From an uncultured Acidimicrobiales bacterium (lineage in GTDB: Bacteria; Actinomycetota; Acidimicrobiia; Acidimicrobiales; CATQHL01): a stretch of 64,000 bases of DNA. The position numbers and the translations under genes were made by a program. The DNA lies in contig CATQHL010000001.1 in NCBI GenBank assembly GCA_958295925.1, positions 2,404,780 to 2,468,779 on the forward strand, in the 5' to 3' direction. Shown one piece after another: positions 37,190-46,842 of the stretch (position 1 is its first letter; each line of letters starts with the position of its first letter). Under the pieces are notes generated by a model. That model was not told the DNA's origin and searched no databases. It saw nothing but the letters and a program-made list of their open reading frames with translations.

Positions 37190-38683
37190 CTAGCCGGAAC
37201 CATCCGGGGGGTGACCGCTGGGAAGTGTCCAGGCTCCGAGCCCGTTACGCGCAATCAGGCGGTCGCACTCCCCCCCGGCTATTTTGCGGAGATCCATTGG
37301 AGGCTCCAGTTCCTTTACCAGTGTCGGGCTGAGGGGTTCGTCGTCTGGCCAGGAGTCAAAGACAAATATCCTGCCTGAAGCCTCTCCCAGCGCCACCGTG
37401 GAGACGCCGTCACAATTCCAGTCCCCGATAAGCAGATGGTCCTCGGGGCTTCCCACCGGATAGGGGAGGCCGTTGATTGTCACGAACCCGCTCCCGACGG
37501 TGACCCTCTCCGCGCAGCCGTCACCAGTCACGTCGAAGTATCCCTTCGATTCCGGAAGGCACTGAAGGGTCTCCGACGAATCCAGGTTTGCCGATCCGCC
37601 GGGCTCAGGCCGAGGTTCGTCTGGATGAGATGGAGGGTCCGGTGCCGCCGATGGCCGATCTGGGGCTTGCGCTTCACCCGCGCCATTTGCTGAGCCACCC
37701 CCGTCGGAAATTTCGAGAGAGCCGGCGATAAATACGGGGGCCTCGCCATCGTCGCTAACGAGCCTCACTGTCATGAGCGCGAGGGCAAGTACACCGAAGC
37801 AAAGCCCCGCCGCCCTGATGGCCTTCCGCTTTCTGAACGGCCTGCCCGATTTAAGGCGCAGCACCCCAACGCCTTTTACGATTGACCGCACTGCACGCGC
37901 CGGATGCGCCTGCGACAGGCCGGAGGGCTCAGCTGCGAAGCGCCGGGCGCCCCCGTCGGCTTCCATCGAGGTGTCCGCCTGTGGGCCGGAGGTTCGTTCC
38001 GCCTGTGGGCCGGAGGTTCGTTCCGCCTGTGGGCCGGAGGTTCGTTCCGCCTGTGGGCCGGAGGTTCGTGCTGGCTTGGCCCGGCTGCGGGTCGCATGCT
38101 CCGATCCACCAAGGCTGCTGAGTTGCCCGCTGAGGTTGGGGGCGGAGCGCACCCGCCCCGCTGCTGCTGCCGTCGCCACCGACTGAAGCCTCCCCGTCAG
38201 TTGCTTGTTCTGCTTCCAGCACAGCGACGGTGCGGCTTTCAGAACTTTGAGCATGGTTTCGCCGAGACATAAGGCGTCCCTCGCAGCCAGATCACCTGAT
38301 TCCTCCGGGTCGCCCGTTTCCCGGGCGGAGGAAAAGCTGCAGAGGATGGGTTGCTGGGAAGCCCCTATCAGCACATGTTCGGGGCGGATATTGAGGTGGA
38401 ATACGTTTTGCGAGTGAAGGTAGACCAGTGCTGCGGAGAGACCTTGAAACACCGCCAGGAGGTCTTCAGCCCTCCGGGGTTGCCAGGTGCTGAGTGAGTG
38501 CCGACCGGCGTAGGCGGTGAGCAGGCGCGGGCATCCCTCCCCCTCATCGAGCGCCACCAGCGCCACCACCCCAGGGTGACTGAGCTTCTCCAGCAACTTT
38601 GCTTCCCTGCGCAGTGCCTCCGTGTCGCCGCCATCCTTGGCGGTGACGAGCTCCCCGTTCCAAATATCGGACTTAACTCGCAT
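37190..38683 (-). CDS. Membrane-anchored pseudokinase with extracellular repeat domain
   Basis: The 497-residue protein looks like a Ser/Thr kinase receptor with a dead kinase domain. Residues 1-190 keep the fold (TAK with Lys16, HPGVVALVAL, LVYLHSQNVFHLN), but the glycine loop is absent, the HRDLKPxN loop reads HLNIRPEHV (96-104) without the catalytic Asp, and the DFG site reads CSFSS (115-119). Residues 206-237 are four copies of RTSGPQAE. One membrane span lies near 291-309. The outer part (about 310-497) has calcium-site-like FDVTGDG and GDWNCDG motifs, like FG-GAP/integrin-type repeats. It starts at ATG 38683. Function unknown; a sensor or scaffold is possible. Confidence 0.75.
   Translation of the reverse strand: MRVKSDIWNGELVTAKDGGDTEALRREAKLLEKLSHPGVVALVALDEGEGCPRLLTAYAGRHSLSTWQPRRAEDLLAVFQGLSAALVYLHSQNVFHLNIRPEHVLIGASQQPILCSFSSARETGDPEESGDLAARDALCLGETMLKVLKAAPSLCWKQNKQLTGRLQSVATAAAAGRVRSAPNLSGQLSSLGGSEHATRSRAKPARTSGPQAERTSGPQAERTSGPQAERTSGPQADTSMEADGGARRFAAEPSGLSQAHPARAVRSIVKGVGVLRLKSGRPFRKRKAIRAAGLCFGVLALALMTVRLVSDDGEAPVFIAGSLEISDGGGSANGAGEAQAPDRPSAAPDPPSHPDEPRPEPGGSANLDSSETLQCLPESKGYFDVTGDGCAERVTVGSGFVTINGLPYPVGSPEDHLLIGDWNCDGVSTVALGEASGRIFVFDSWPDDEPLSPTLVKELEPPMDLRKIAGGECDRLIARNGLGAWTLPSGHPPDGSG
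37975..38070 (-). repeat. Four 24-bp tandem repeats inside the pseudokinase gene
   Basis: Units 37975-37998, 37999-38022, 38023-38046 and 38047-38070 are identical except for the last base of the last unit. They encode the four RTSGPQAE copies of the juxtamembrane linker. The near-perfect identity suggests recent expansion and likely length variation between strains. Confidence 0.95.
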
Positions 38684-38802
38684 GCAGCCAGCCTACAGGT
38701 AAATGAATATAAGTAAACGACAGTGAGTTTCATGTATTTTACTGCGATTTTTGGTGAAGCACCCGAACGCTTCGGCAACCAGTTACAGAAGTCGGCTTGT
38801 TA

Positions 38803-38920
38803 CTGCCTGTGGATCAGTCGGGTCCTGCTGAAACCGGCGGTGCTCGGCGGGCAGTGCTGGCGGTGCTCGGCGATGCTGCCTGTGGAACAGTCAGATCCTG
38901 CTGACACCGGCAGGGCTTGG
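38803..38920 (+). repeat. 45-bp direct repeat at the island edge
   Basis: Copies at 38803-38847 and 38876-38920 match at 38 of 45 positions with a spacing of 73 bases. The second copy overlaps the 3' end of the decayed methyltransferase gene (38891). The repeat lies at the junction between the housekeeping region and the accessory island. Confidence 0.8.
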
Positions 38921-41415
38921 GGTGCCTGGGCGGGTGTCCTTGCCGCCGTGGACGGTGGGTTCGGCGCACCATTGCCAGCGGAGCACGTCGAGGGGCTCAA
39001 GCGCTGATTTGGGCCAGCCCAAGAGCTCTATGAACACGGCCTTGTCCAGGGCTATGCGGGCCGGGTCGTTCCAAGCCTCGTTGGCCGGGAGGAACTCCTC
39101 GGTGGCGAAATACTCGAAGATGTCGCAGGCGGCGGCGATTTCGTCATTTGAGAGTTGGCGGGGGTCCAGAGTGGCAAGCCCCGGCAGGCGGGAGATGGTG
39201 AGGTTGGCGCGGCCCTGGTGCTGGCGGGTGCCCAGCCACCAGAAACCGATGAGGCCGAGGGTGGAGTTGGCCCAAAGCGCCGCTGCTGGCTCCCAATCGG
39301 GATTGCTCGGCTCAAAGTCATTGCAGCCTCTGATACGTCGGGTTCGTAGACCTGTGCGCAACCTCCATCCTCGAGGCCGGCGCGCACGAAGTTCCCAATT
39401 TGGTCGCCTCCGATGTGCAGGAACCCCTTCGTCGCCGTCCTGTCGAGGGAGTTGACGGCCACCCCAATCTCCACCGCTTCGGGAATGCTGCCAGGTCGGT
39501 GCGTCAGGTTTGCCCACGTTGCGCGCCCATCAGTTGGTTCGCCGTCTACGTGGCAGCGGGTTGCCAACACCAGGGCTTCCGCCATTCCCGTATCAGCGGA
39601 GAACGCGCGATCCGTAGGGCCGACGGCGGCGATCGTTATCACTGCGATGTCGCGGTATTGGGATGCGAGCAGTTTGCGCGCCGGCTCCCAGGCGGCTCCC
39701 GATGAGAACGTCGCAGGCAGTATCAGGGCGACGACGCCTCCCGGTTTCACTTTGGCGTGAGCAAGGTCTATGAAGTTGGAGGCCAGCCCGGCGTTTCCGT
39801 GCCCCGCTCGTGGCTTTGGATAAGTCGTGTAGATGCCCTTGAGCAGTTTCGACATGGAGTGCTGCTCCTCACCGCTCGTTCTGAATCCCGCGAAGGAGGG
39901 GACAGGTACGCAAGCAGTTGCGACGGTTTCGTGGTTGGTAGGGCGGGTGAACGGCGGGTTCATGATTACGAGGTCGGCCTCCTCGTGGGGGCAGACTTGC
40001 TCTGCGGCCACTTCACCGGCGCCCCCGGTGGCTGTTCGGCCGCTGCCCCAAAGTGGTTGCGGCGAATGGTCGCTGTCGAGGAGGTCAAGGGAGCCGATGG
40101 ATATCTCGCCTGCGGTCCCGGCGCGTTCGCCGTAGGGGAGCAGGTGTATGCGGGTCTGCCTGAACGTCACGTCTGGTTCCGCAGGCGAGGTCGGCGACAC
40201 GAACACTTGAGATGGCCCGGGCGACGGCTTTCGCCTGTTCCTGCCCATCGGAAACGCTGGGCACGTCGGACATCGCGGAAATTCGGGCTACGGCGGCCTC
40301 GGCGAGCAGATGGGCGGAGCTGGGCAGCGTGTAGAAGGTGGCCAGGAACTTGCGGTCGCTGATCAGCGCCCCGAACATCTGCCCCGAGAGGTCGCTCGTG
40401 GTGGTGGCGCCCAGTCCAACGAGATCGGTTGCAAGGCTGTCGAGGTGCGTCAGAATTTCAGCGGCGACCGTTGTTGGGAATTCGTTGAGAACGTCGCGGG
40501 CCACCGAGAAAATCGGCCAGTAGTTGATGTTGAGAATTTCGTTCCAGGTGTTGAGGAGTTTTTCGGGGTTTACATTGCCGTCGGACGCTCTCTTGAACTC
40601 TCGTGCGGATGGTTTGAGAATCGAGCCCCGGTCGGATGCAATTGAGTAGTGGAAGACGAGGGCGTTCGTGATGATGGCGCAGGCCATTCGCCAAGTGTCG
40701 AGCCCTGGTTCCTGGTGGAGTTTTTCGCCGATCGCGTTTCCTGCCGGCGAGTAGGGGGATTCACCGCCTTGGCCGCCTGAGGTCTGGAGCGTCTTCTCCA
40801 GCAGCAGTGCCGCCTCCTCCACCCCTGCGGTGAATTGCTCGGCGGCGGCTTCCACCGCGTGCTGGGAGACGGATGCCCGTTCAAGGAATCCGGCGAGGTC
40901 GTCGAGGCTGCCTGATATCCAGCCTCTAGAGGGGAAACGGCTCGGGGGATTCCCGTCAATCGCGTGGAGCGAGAAAAGGCAGTACTCAAACAGGGGCCCC
41001 TGCCCCGCGGCGGGCGGGGGGGGGACAGAAGTCGGCGGACGTCCCGCTGTTCGGCGGTGCGTAAAGCGGCGGGGAGCCTGATGGCTATTACCTGATCTAC
41101 TGGCGCCCCACCAAACCTGGGGGAGTAGTTTGCCCCAAGGCGGCTGATGGCGTCTTCCTCCACGGTGGTCGCAGGGTGGTATTCGGTCTCGATGAGAACG
41201 GGGCGCCACCCAGGCGGGCTGGCCACAATGTCTGGCTGCATGGCAGTCCCGCCAAGCACAGCGGTGCTCTCAGCCTGAAAGCGCCAGCTCTTCGGAAAGC
41301 GCTCGGCCAGTGCAGCGCCCAGTGCGGCGTTCATCGCCTGCTCGGAGGTTCTAGGTTGCAGAGCAGACAGGGGGGCTTTTCCTTTCATTAGTGGTTGGAA
41401 GACGAGCAGTTTCAA
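38891..41415 (-). pseudogene. Decayed copy of the adenine methyltransferase gene
   Basis: This is a broken paralogue of the intact gene at 43577-46633, in the same orientation. Its pieces run through three frames: N-terminus about 41415-40990, middle about 41080-40170, then 40170-39310, then 39310-38891. It lost about 55 codons just after DLACGT at about 40172, removing most of SAM motif I and the segment after it, and about 130 codons near 39309 that precede NPDWEP. Motif IV NPPFTRP survives. The first ~60 residues and the last ~100 are nearly identical to the intact copy while the middle has diverged, which suggests gene conversion or a mosaic. It cannot make an active enzyme. Confidence 0.9.
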
Positions 41416-41478
41416 GACTAAACATGCTCGCTAGGGCAAAGGCGGTAATGCTTTCATGGTGAAGCGCAATTGCAACGT

Positions 41479-41543
41479 CAGTGCACTGTCTAGACGACAG
41501 GGAGATCTTTCTTGAACCACTGAGTGCAAATTGATTGAGTGCA
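41479..41543 (+). promoter_or_regulatory. Palindromes and short repeats upstream of the ATPase gene
   Basis: A perfect 10-base palindrome CAGTGCACTG (41479-41488), an inverted repeat CTGTC-N5-GACAG (41486-41500) and two copies of TGAGTGCA (41521-41528, 41536-41543) lie in the 178 bases before the ATPase. A TTGATT at 41531 and TATCAT at 41552 could be promoter boxes but are only 15 bases apart. These could be operator sites; none is proved. Confidence 0.35.
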
Positions 41544-41593
41544 GTAGTGCGTATCATATAGGTAAATTGTCTCGTGCCAAGAAAGGAGTAAAA

Positions 41594-43569
41594 ATGAGAC
41601 TAACAAAAGTGAAAATAACAAATTATAAGAGTATTATAGACTCCAATGAATTTGAAATTGGTGATATCACGTGTCTCGTCGGAAAAAACGAATCAGGCAA
41701 GACGGCCTTGCTTGAAGCTCTGTACAAACTCAACCCAATCAATAAGGTCGATGGAGAATTTGTTGTGGAAAAGGAGTACCCCCGTTCAGCGATGATTGCT
41801 TACCAGGAGGGCGTAAAGAATGGTGAAAGAAATCATGCAGATGTCGTAAGAGCAACATACGAGTTGGAGGAGGAAGACATTGAAGCGATGAAGAGTGAAT
41901 TCCGGGAGCTAGTATTTGTTGAGGAAATCCCCAAGTTCACGATTTCCAAAAACTATGGCAACAAATATTCATTTGCAGGTTTGAACTTATGCTATGCTTC
42001 AACGTTAGCTAATCTACTAGGTGAAACTGGACTTGATCAAGCAGTTATTCATGAAGTGAGTAATAATAAGAATTTGATTGCACCTCTCGGGAAAGGCTTT
42101 CTGAAATACTGAACAATCAAAGTTATTCTGACAAAATATCGGCTATTAAGCCAATCATTGACGATGTTACTAGTGAAGATTTCTGTGAAATTGCCTATGA
42201 AAAAGTTCTGAGCGGCAGACTAGCAAAGTTTATGTATTTTGATGAGTATTATCAGATGAATGGCTATGAGAATTATGCTGCCCTTCACAACCGAGTCACG
42301 AGCAATGAATTGAAAACGTCTGATTATCCTCTACTTGGATTCTTGGAACTTGCGGGATTACCGCTAGAACAACTAGTGTCTCAAAATTACACTCCTACCC
42401 TAAAAGCTGCACTGGATACGGCTGCCCAAAGGGTTTCCAGAAAACTAGCAAGGTATTGGTCACAGAAGTATGAAATCGACTTTGAACTAGATATCCGTCC
42501 TTTCTATCCTAATGATCCGGCTGGTTTGAGAGATGGTACGAATCTCTGGATTCGTGTGAAAGATGTTAGTGCAGATGCTTTCTTGGAATTCAATGATCGT
42601 TCACGTGGGTTTATTTGGTTCTTTTCCTTTTTGTTGTGGTATGCGAAAGTTAGAGAGGAGCAAAACCACATAATTCTTCTGCTGGATGAACCAGGTCTTT
42701 CACTGCATGGAAAAGCTCAGGGTGATTTACTTAAGTACTTTGAGGATGAACTTGGGCAGAAGCATCAACTAATCTATACGGCTCATTCTCCATTCATGGT
42801 TGACCCCAAGAATTTTGCTCGAGTTCGCATCGTTCAAAATGACAGAGCTGAATCCACGAATAAAGAATTCCCGAAAGAGCAAGAAGGGACAAAGGTAATA
42901 TCTGAGGTTCTCCGCGCGACCTCTGAGACACTGTTTCCTCTTCAAGCGGCGCTAGGTTATGATATTACACAATCATTATTTGTTGGGCCAAACTGCCTGA
43001 TAGTTGAAGGGGTATCTGATTTCTTATACCTGCAGGGCATGTCGGGCATTCTCGCGAAAAAAGGTATGGAGACACTAAATTCCGCGTGGACAATTACTCC
43101 TGTAGGTGGTTTAAGCAAGGTTTCTACGTTCGTTGCCCTGTTAGGTGCACAAAAACTTAACTTGGCGGTTCTTGTTGATTACCACACAAAAGATCAGCAA
43201 AAAATTGAAAATCTCTTTAAACAAAAGCTTCTTGAGAAGAAAAATGTATTAGTATATAAAGAGTTCATCAAACGCAAAGAAGCCGACGTTGAAGACTTGT
43301 TTGATCCCGAATTTTTTCTTACACTTGTGAATGATGAGTACAACTTATCAATCAATACTACTGAGTTGTTCAATGAAACTGATCGAATTGCGAAAAGAGT
43401 AGAAGTATATTTCAAAACCAATAATTTGCCCGATAATTTCAACCATTATCGACCTGCGCGCTATTTTAATGAAAAGCTCGCTACATTTGTTGACAAGATT
43501 GACGACAAAACACTTGAACGCTTTCAGAAATTGTTCAAAAAGCTGAACTCATTGCTACCAGCAGAATAG
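41594..43569 (+). pseudogene. OLD-like ATPase/TOPRIM nuclease, split by a frameshift
   Basis: The reading frame starts at ATG 41594 with a strong AAGGAG ribosome site eight bases upstream. It encodes an ABC-type ATPase head with Walker A GKNESGKT near residue 29, then stops at 42112. One base must be dropped near 42085-42100 to continue as ERLSEILNNQSYSDK and onward to 43569. The second part has Walker B ILLLDEPGLSLHGKAQ, the H-loop TAHSPFM and a TOPRIM-like end with LIVEGVSDFLYL and VDYHTKDQ. This order is that of OLD-family nucleases, as in Gabija GajA. The gene is far richer in A+T than the rest of the window, so it was probably acquired. It may be broken, a sequencing error, or frameshifted on purpose. 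Confidence 0.8.
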
Positions 43570-43576
43570 CCGACCT

Positions 43577-46500
43577 TCAGCCATCAGGCCAGTCAGGTGT
43601 TGGGGCAGGGGTGCCTGGACGGGTGTCCTTGCCGCCGTGGACGGTGGGTTCGGCGCACCATTGCCAGCGGAGCACTTCGAGGGGCTCAAGCACCGATTTG
43701 GGCCAGCCCAAGAGTTCGATGACCACGGCCTTGTCCAGGGCTATGCGGGTCGGGTCGTTCCACGCCTCGTTGGCCGGGAGGAAGTCCTCGTCGGCGAAAT
43801 ACTCGAAGATGTCGCGTGCGGCGGCGATTTCCTTGTTTGAGAGTTGGCGGGGGTCCAAAGTGGCAAGCCCCGGCAGGCGGGAAGGTGAGAGAACCGACCT
43901 GCCCGGGTGCTGGCGGGTGCCCAGCCACCAGAAACCGATAAGGCCGAGTGTGGAGTTGGCCCAAAGCACCGCTGCTGGATCCCAGTCGGGATTGTCCAGC
44001 TTGAAGCTCGGCCAAGCCCGTCCTCCAATGCAGGGCTCCGGGGTGAGACAAGATGCCAAAGGCTGTGAATTGAGTCGGAAGTCAACAGTGAAGTGCAGCC
44101 GGGAGGCTGTTTTCCAGATAGTTGCGGCACGCTCCTCGCATCCATGTCGGACTCGGCCTTGAGAGTCCGGCTGCACGACCAGGCGAGTCTCTCTTTTTGC
44201 GTCATGCCTCCAAATCATGGGGAACGTAGGTCTGTACCCTTCCGGCGTCTCGTCCCAGTCGAATGGGCCGCGTGGGGAATCGTCTGAGTTTCTGCCGTTG
44301 ATGTCCCGACTTAGCGGGCCACGCTGCCCCAATTCCCCGAGAAAGGTGGTTGGCACTTCAAAGCTGCGCCCGATCCGGGGGAATACAAGTTCCCCCCGGC
44401 TCAAAGTCATCGCGGCCTCGGATACATCTTGCTCGAACACGTGGGCGCAACCGCCGTCGTCCATTCCTGCCCGCACCAATCCCCCAACTCGATCTTTACC
44501 GATCCTTAGACGAGCACTCCTTGCCTTTGCGTCGAAGGAGTGGACTGCTTTTCCAATCTCGACCGCCTCTGGGATGCTGCGAGGTCGGTGAGTAAGGCTT
44601 ACCCAGTTCACCGTGTTGTTGTCTGATGCGCAGTCGTCATCGTCGCGCCTGGCGGCAATCACGAGTATTTCCGCCATGCCGGTATCGGCGGAGAAAGCCC
44701 GCCCTGTCGCATCCGTGGCGGATATCGAGATTATCTCCACTTCTCTATAGCAGTCTTCCAGCAATTTCCGGGCGGCAGACCAGGATGTGCCGTTGCAGAA
44801 AGCCGATGGCATTACCAACGCAATGACCCCACCTGGTTTGACCTTGGCGTGGGCAAGGTCTATGAAGTTGGATGCCAGCCCTGCGTTTCCGTGTCCGGCT
44901 CTTTGTTCCGTGTATGTCCTGTAGATGCCGCGCAGCCGCTTGGACATGGCGCGTTGCTCGTCGTCGGTTGCTCCAAATCCGGCGAAGGATGGGACGGGAA
45001 CTCCGGCTGCTTGCGCGGTTTCGTGGTTGGTGGGGCGGGTGAAAGGTGGGTTCATGATCACCAGGTCGGCGCTGCGGTGGTCGCACACGAATTCCGACGG
45101 CAGGTCGCCTTCGCCCCCGGCGGCCTTTCGCCCACTTTCCCAGAGGGTTCGCGGCGAATGCTCTGAGTCGAGCAGATCAAGCGAGCCGAGTGAGATCTCG
45201 CCTGCAGTTCCGGTGCGTTTGCCGTATGGAAGAAGGTGGACTCGCGTTTGGCGGAAGGTCACGTCGGGATGCACGCTTGAGAGCACCGAGGCTGTGAGAT
45301 GCACCGCCGAAGGCATGATGTCGGCCCCGATGAAGGTGGATTCCATCATCTCAGAATGCAGGTCGGAGTCGTCGAGACCACTTCTGCGCAGTCGCTCCCC
45401 GACACGGTGGTAGACGGCTGCCAGAAGAGCCCCCGTACCGCAGGCGAGGTCGGCAATGCGGAGCGAAACAGCGGCTTCGGCGGCAGATGTGGATCGCTTC
45501 TCGGAGTCAGAAAGGTTTAAAGCCTCGTTCAAGGCGGGCAGCCGCGCAGTCGCCAACTCGGCGAGCAGGTGCGCCGAAGTTGGCAGTGTGTAGAAGGTGG
45601 CCAGGAACTTGCGTTCGCTGATCAGGGCGCCGATCATTTGGCCAGACAGGTCCCCGGTGGTGGTTGCGCCCAGGCCCACCAGGTCGTCAGCCAGGCCCGC
45701 AAGGTGAGTGAGCATTTCCACTGCGGCGACTGTAGGAAGTTCTGTGAGCACGCCCCGGGCCACATGGAATATCGGCCAGTAGTTGATTTCCAGGATTTCG
45801 TCCCATGTTTCGAGGAGTTTCTGCTTGCTGATTCTCCCGTCGTGGCGTTTCAGCCTCTCATGGGAGGGTTCAAGCACATCGCCGCGGTCGGAGGCGATGG
45901 CCGACTGGAATACGAGGGCGTTGGCGATGATGGCGCACGCCATTCTCCATACGTCCATGCCGGGCTTTTGGTGGAGGCTTGCGGCTATGGCAAGAGCGGC
46001 GTCGGTGTATGTGCGTTCAGTGTCGGTGCCCTGGTACTTGGCCTTGGTGAGTGTCTCATGCAGGAAGACAGCGGCGGTTTCCACGCCTTCGGTGAATCGT
46101 TGGGCTGCAGCTTCGACGGTTGCCTGCGAGACGGACGCCCGTTCGATGAAATCGGCGAGGTCATCGATGCGACCCGAGATCCAGCCCTCGGCGGGGAATC
46201 GTCGTGTATAACCAAGATCGCCTGGGTGAAGATCGTGAAGGCTGTATTCGAAGACGGGGGATGCCTTGTCGGCGGCCGGCAAGGCGAGCAGTTCGGAGAC
46301 GCGCCTTTGATCCGTGGTGCTTAGCGCTTTAGGGATTCTGACTGCTACTGCCTGATCCACCAGCGCGCCCCCGAGGTTGGGTGAGTATCTTTCCCCCAGA
46401 CGGGATGCGACATCCTTCTCCACTGTGTCCGCAGGGTGGTATTCGGTCTCGATGAGAACGGGGCGCCACCCCGGGGGGCGGGCCACAATGTCTGGCTGCT

Positions 46501-46633
46501 TGGCGGTCGCCCCGCCAAGCACAGCGGTGCTCTCAGCCTGAAAGCGCCAACTCTTCGGAAAGCGCTCGGCCAGCGCAGCGCCCAGGGCGGCGTTCATCGC
46601 CTGCTCGGAGGTGCGTGGCTTCAAAATAGTCAA
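43577..46633 (-). CDS. N6-adenine DNA methyltransferase-type protein, possible single-chain restriction-modification enzyme
   Basis: The 1018-residue protein has a class I SAM methyltransferase core: motif X-like FLATFYTLPTSAHLLAEL near 343-360, motif I DLACGTGALL from residue 395, and motif IV NPPFTRP at 528-534. The C-terminal third, with LWANSTLGLIGFWWLGTRQH, resembles a target-recognition region. The N-terminal 100 residues contain PDIVARPPGWRPVLIETEY (Asp48, Glu62, Glu64), which recalls a PD-(D/E)xK nuclease site with the lysine changed, so a type IIG-like enzyme is possible but unproved. It ends eight bases from the ATPase stop, convergently. No separate specificity or restriction gene is visible. 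Confidence 0.8.
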   Translation of the reverse strand: MTILKPRTSEQAMNAALGAALAERFPKSWRFQAESTAVLGGATAKQPDIVARPPGWRPVLIETEYHPADTVEKDVASRLGERYSPNLGGALVDQAVAVRIPKALSTTDQRRVSELLALPAADKASPVFEYSLHDLHPGDLGYTRRFPAEGWISGRIDDLADFIERASVSQATVEAAAQRFTEGVETAAVFLHETLTKAKYQGTDTERTYTDAALAIAASLHQKPGMDVWRMACAIIANALVFQSAIASDRGDVLEPSHERLKRHDGRISKQKLLETWDEILEINYWPIFHVARGVLTELPTVAAVEMLTHLAGLADDLVGLGATTTGDLSGQMIGALISERKFLATFYTLPTSAHLLAELATARLPALNEALNLSDSEKRSTSAAEAAVSLRIADLACGTGALLAAVYHRVGERLRRSGLDDSDLHSEMMESTFIGADIMPSAVHLTASVLSSVHPDVTFRQTRVHLLPYGKRTGTAGEISLGSLDLLDSEHSPRTLWESGRKAAGGEGDLPSEFVCDHRSADLVIMNPPFTRPTNHETAQAAGVPVPSFAGFGATDDEQRAMSKRLRGIYRTYTEQRAGHGNAGLASNFIDLAHAKVKPGGVIALVMPSAFCNGTSWSAARKLLEDCYREVEIISISATDATGRAFSADTGMAEILVIAARRDDDDCASDNNTVNWVSLTHRPRSIPEAVEIGKAVHSFDAKARSARLRIGKDRVGGLVRAGMDDGGCAHVFEQDVSEAAMTLSRGELVFPRIGRSFEVPTTFLGELGQRGPLSRDINGRNSDDSPRGPFDWDETPEGYRPTFPMIWRHDAKRETRLVVQPDSQGRVRHGCEERAATIWKTASRLHFTVDFRLNSQPLASCLTPEPCIGGRAWPSFKLDNPDWDPAAVLWANSTLGLIGFWWLGTRQHPGRSVLSPSRLPGLATLDPRQLSNKEIAAARDIFEYFADEDFLPANEAWNDPTRIALDKAVVIELLGWPKSVLEPLEVLRWQWCAEPTVHGGKDTRPGTPAPTPDWPDG

Positions 46634-46819
46634 GTAGCTCCCCTCTTATGGCTCTGCAAAGCTCAGGTGCCTTGCGGCCGACGAAATCAAGCGTAAATGA
46701 GCCGCAAGACGGGATACGGGATTGGGTCGGCCCAGTTCCCTGCTGCAGCGAATGCTGGAGGGGGAAGGGGTGCCGAACGGGCGGTGCCCTCGCAGGAATG
46801 CCAGGGGCGGTGATGTAGA

Positions 46820-46833
46820 GGGGCCGCAGCCCC
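46820..46833 (-). terminator. Short hairpin after gltA
   Basis: A 5-bp GGGGC/GCCCC stem with a 4-base loop lies ten bases past the gltA stop on the minus strand. It has no T tract. The rest of the 209-base gap between gltA and the methyltransferase gene shows nothing clear. Confidence 0.35.
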
Positions 46834-46842
46834 GAAAGGCGG

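Noticed and set aside
37975..38070. Possible CRISPR-like array because of regular 24-bp repeats
   Set aside because: There are no spacers; units are directly adjacent and in frame with the pseudokinase gene.
38891..41415. Reading the decayed methyltransferase as three or four separate small genes
   Set aside because: The pieces align in order with the intact copy and change frame at deletions, so one pseudogene explains them.
41416..46633. Calling the island a transposon
   Set aside because: No transposase, integrase, terminal inverted repeats or target duplication was seen; the flanking repeats are methyltransferase copies.
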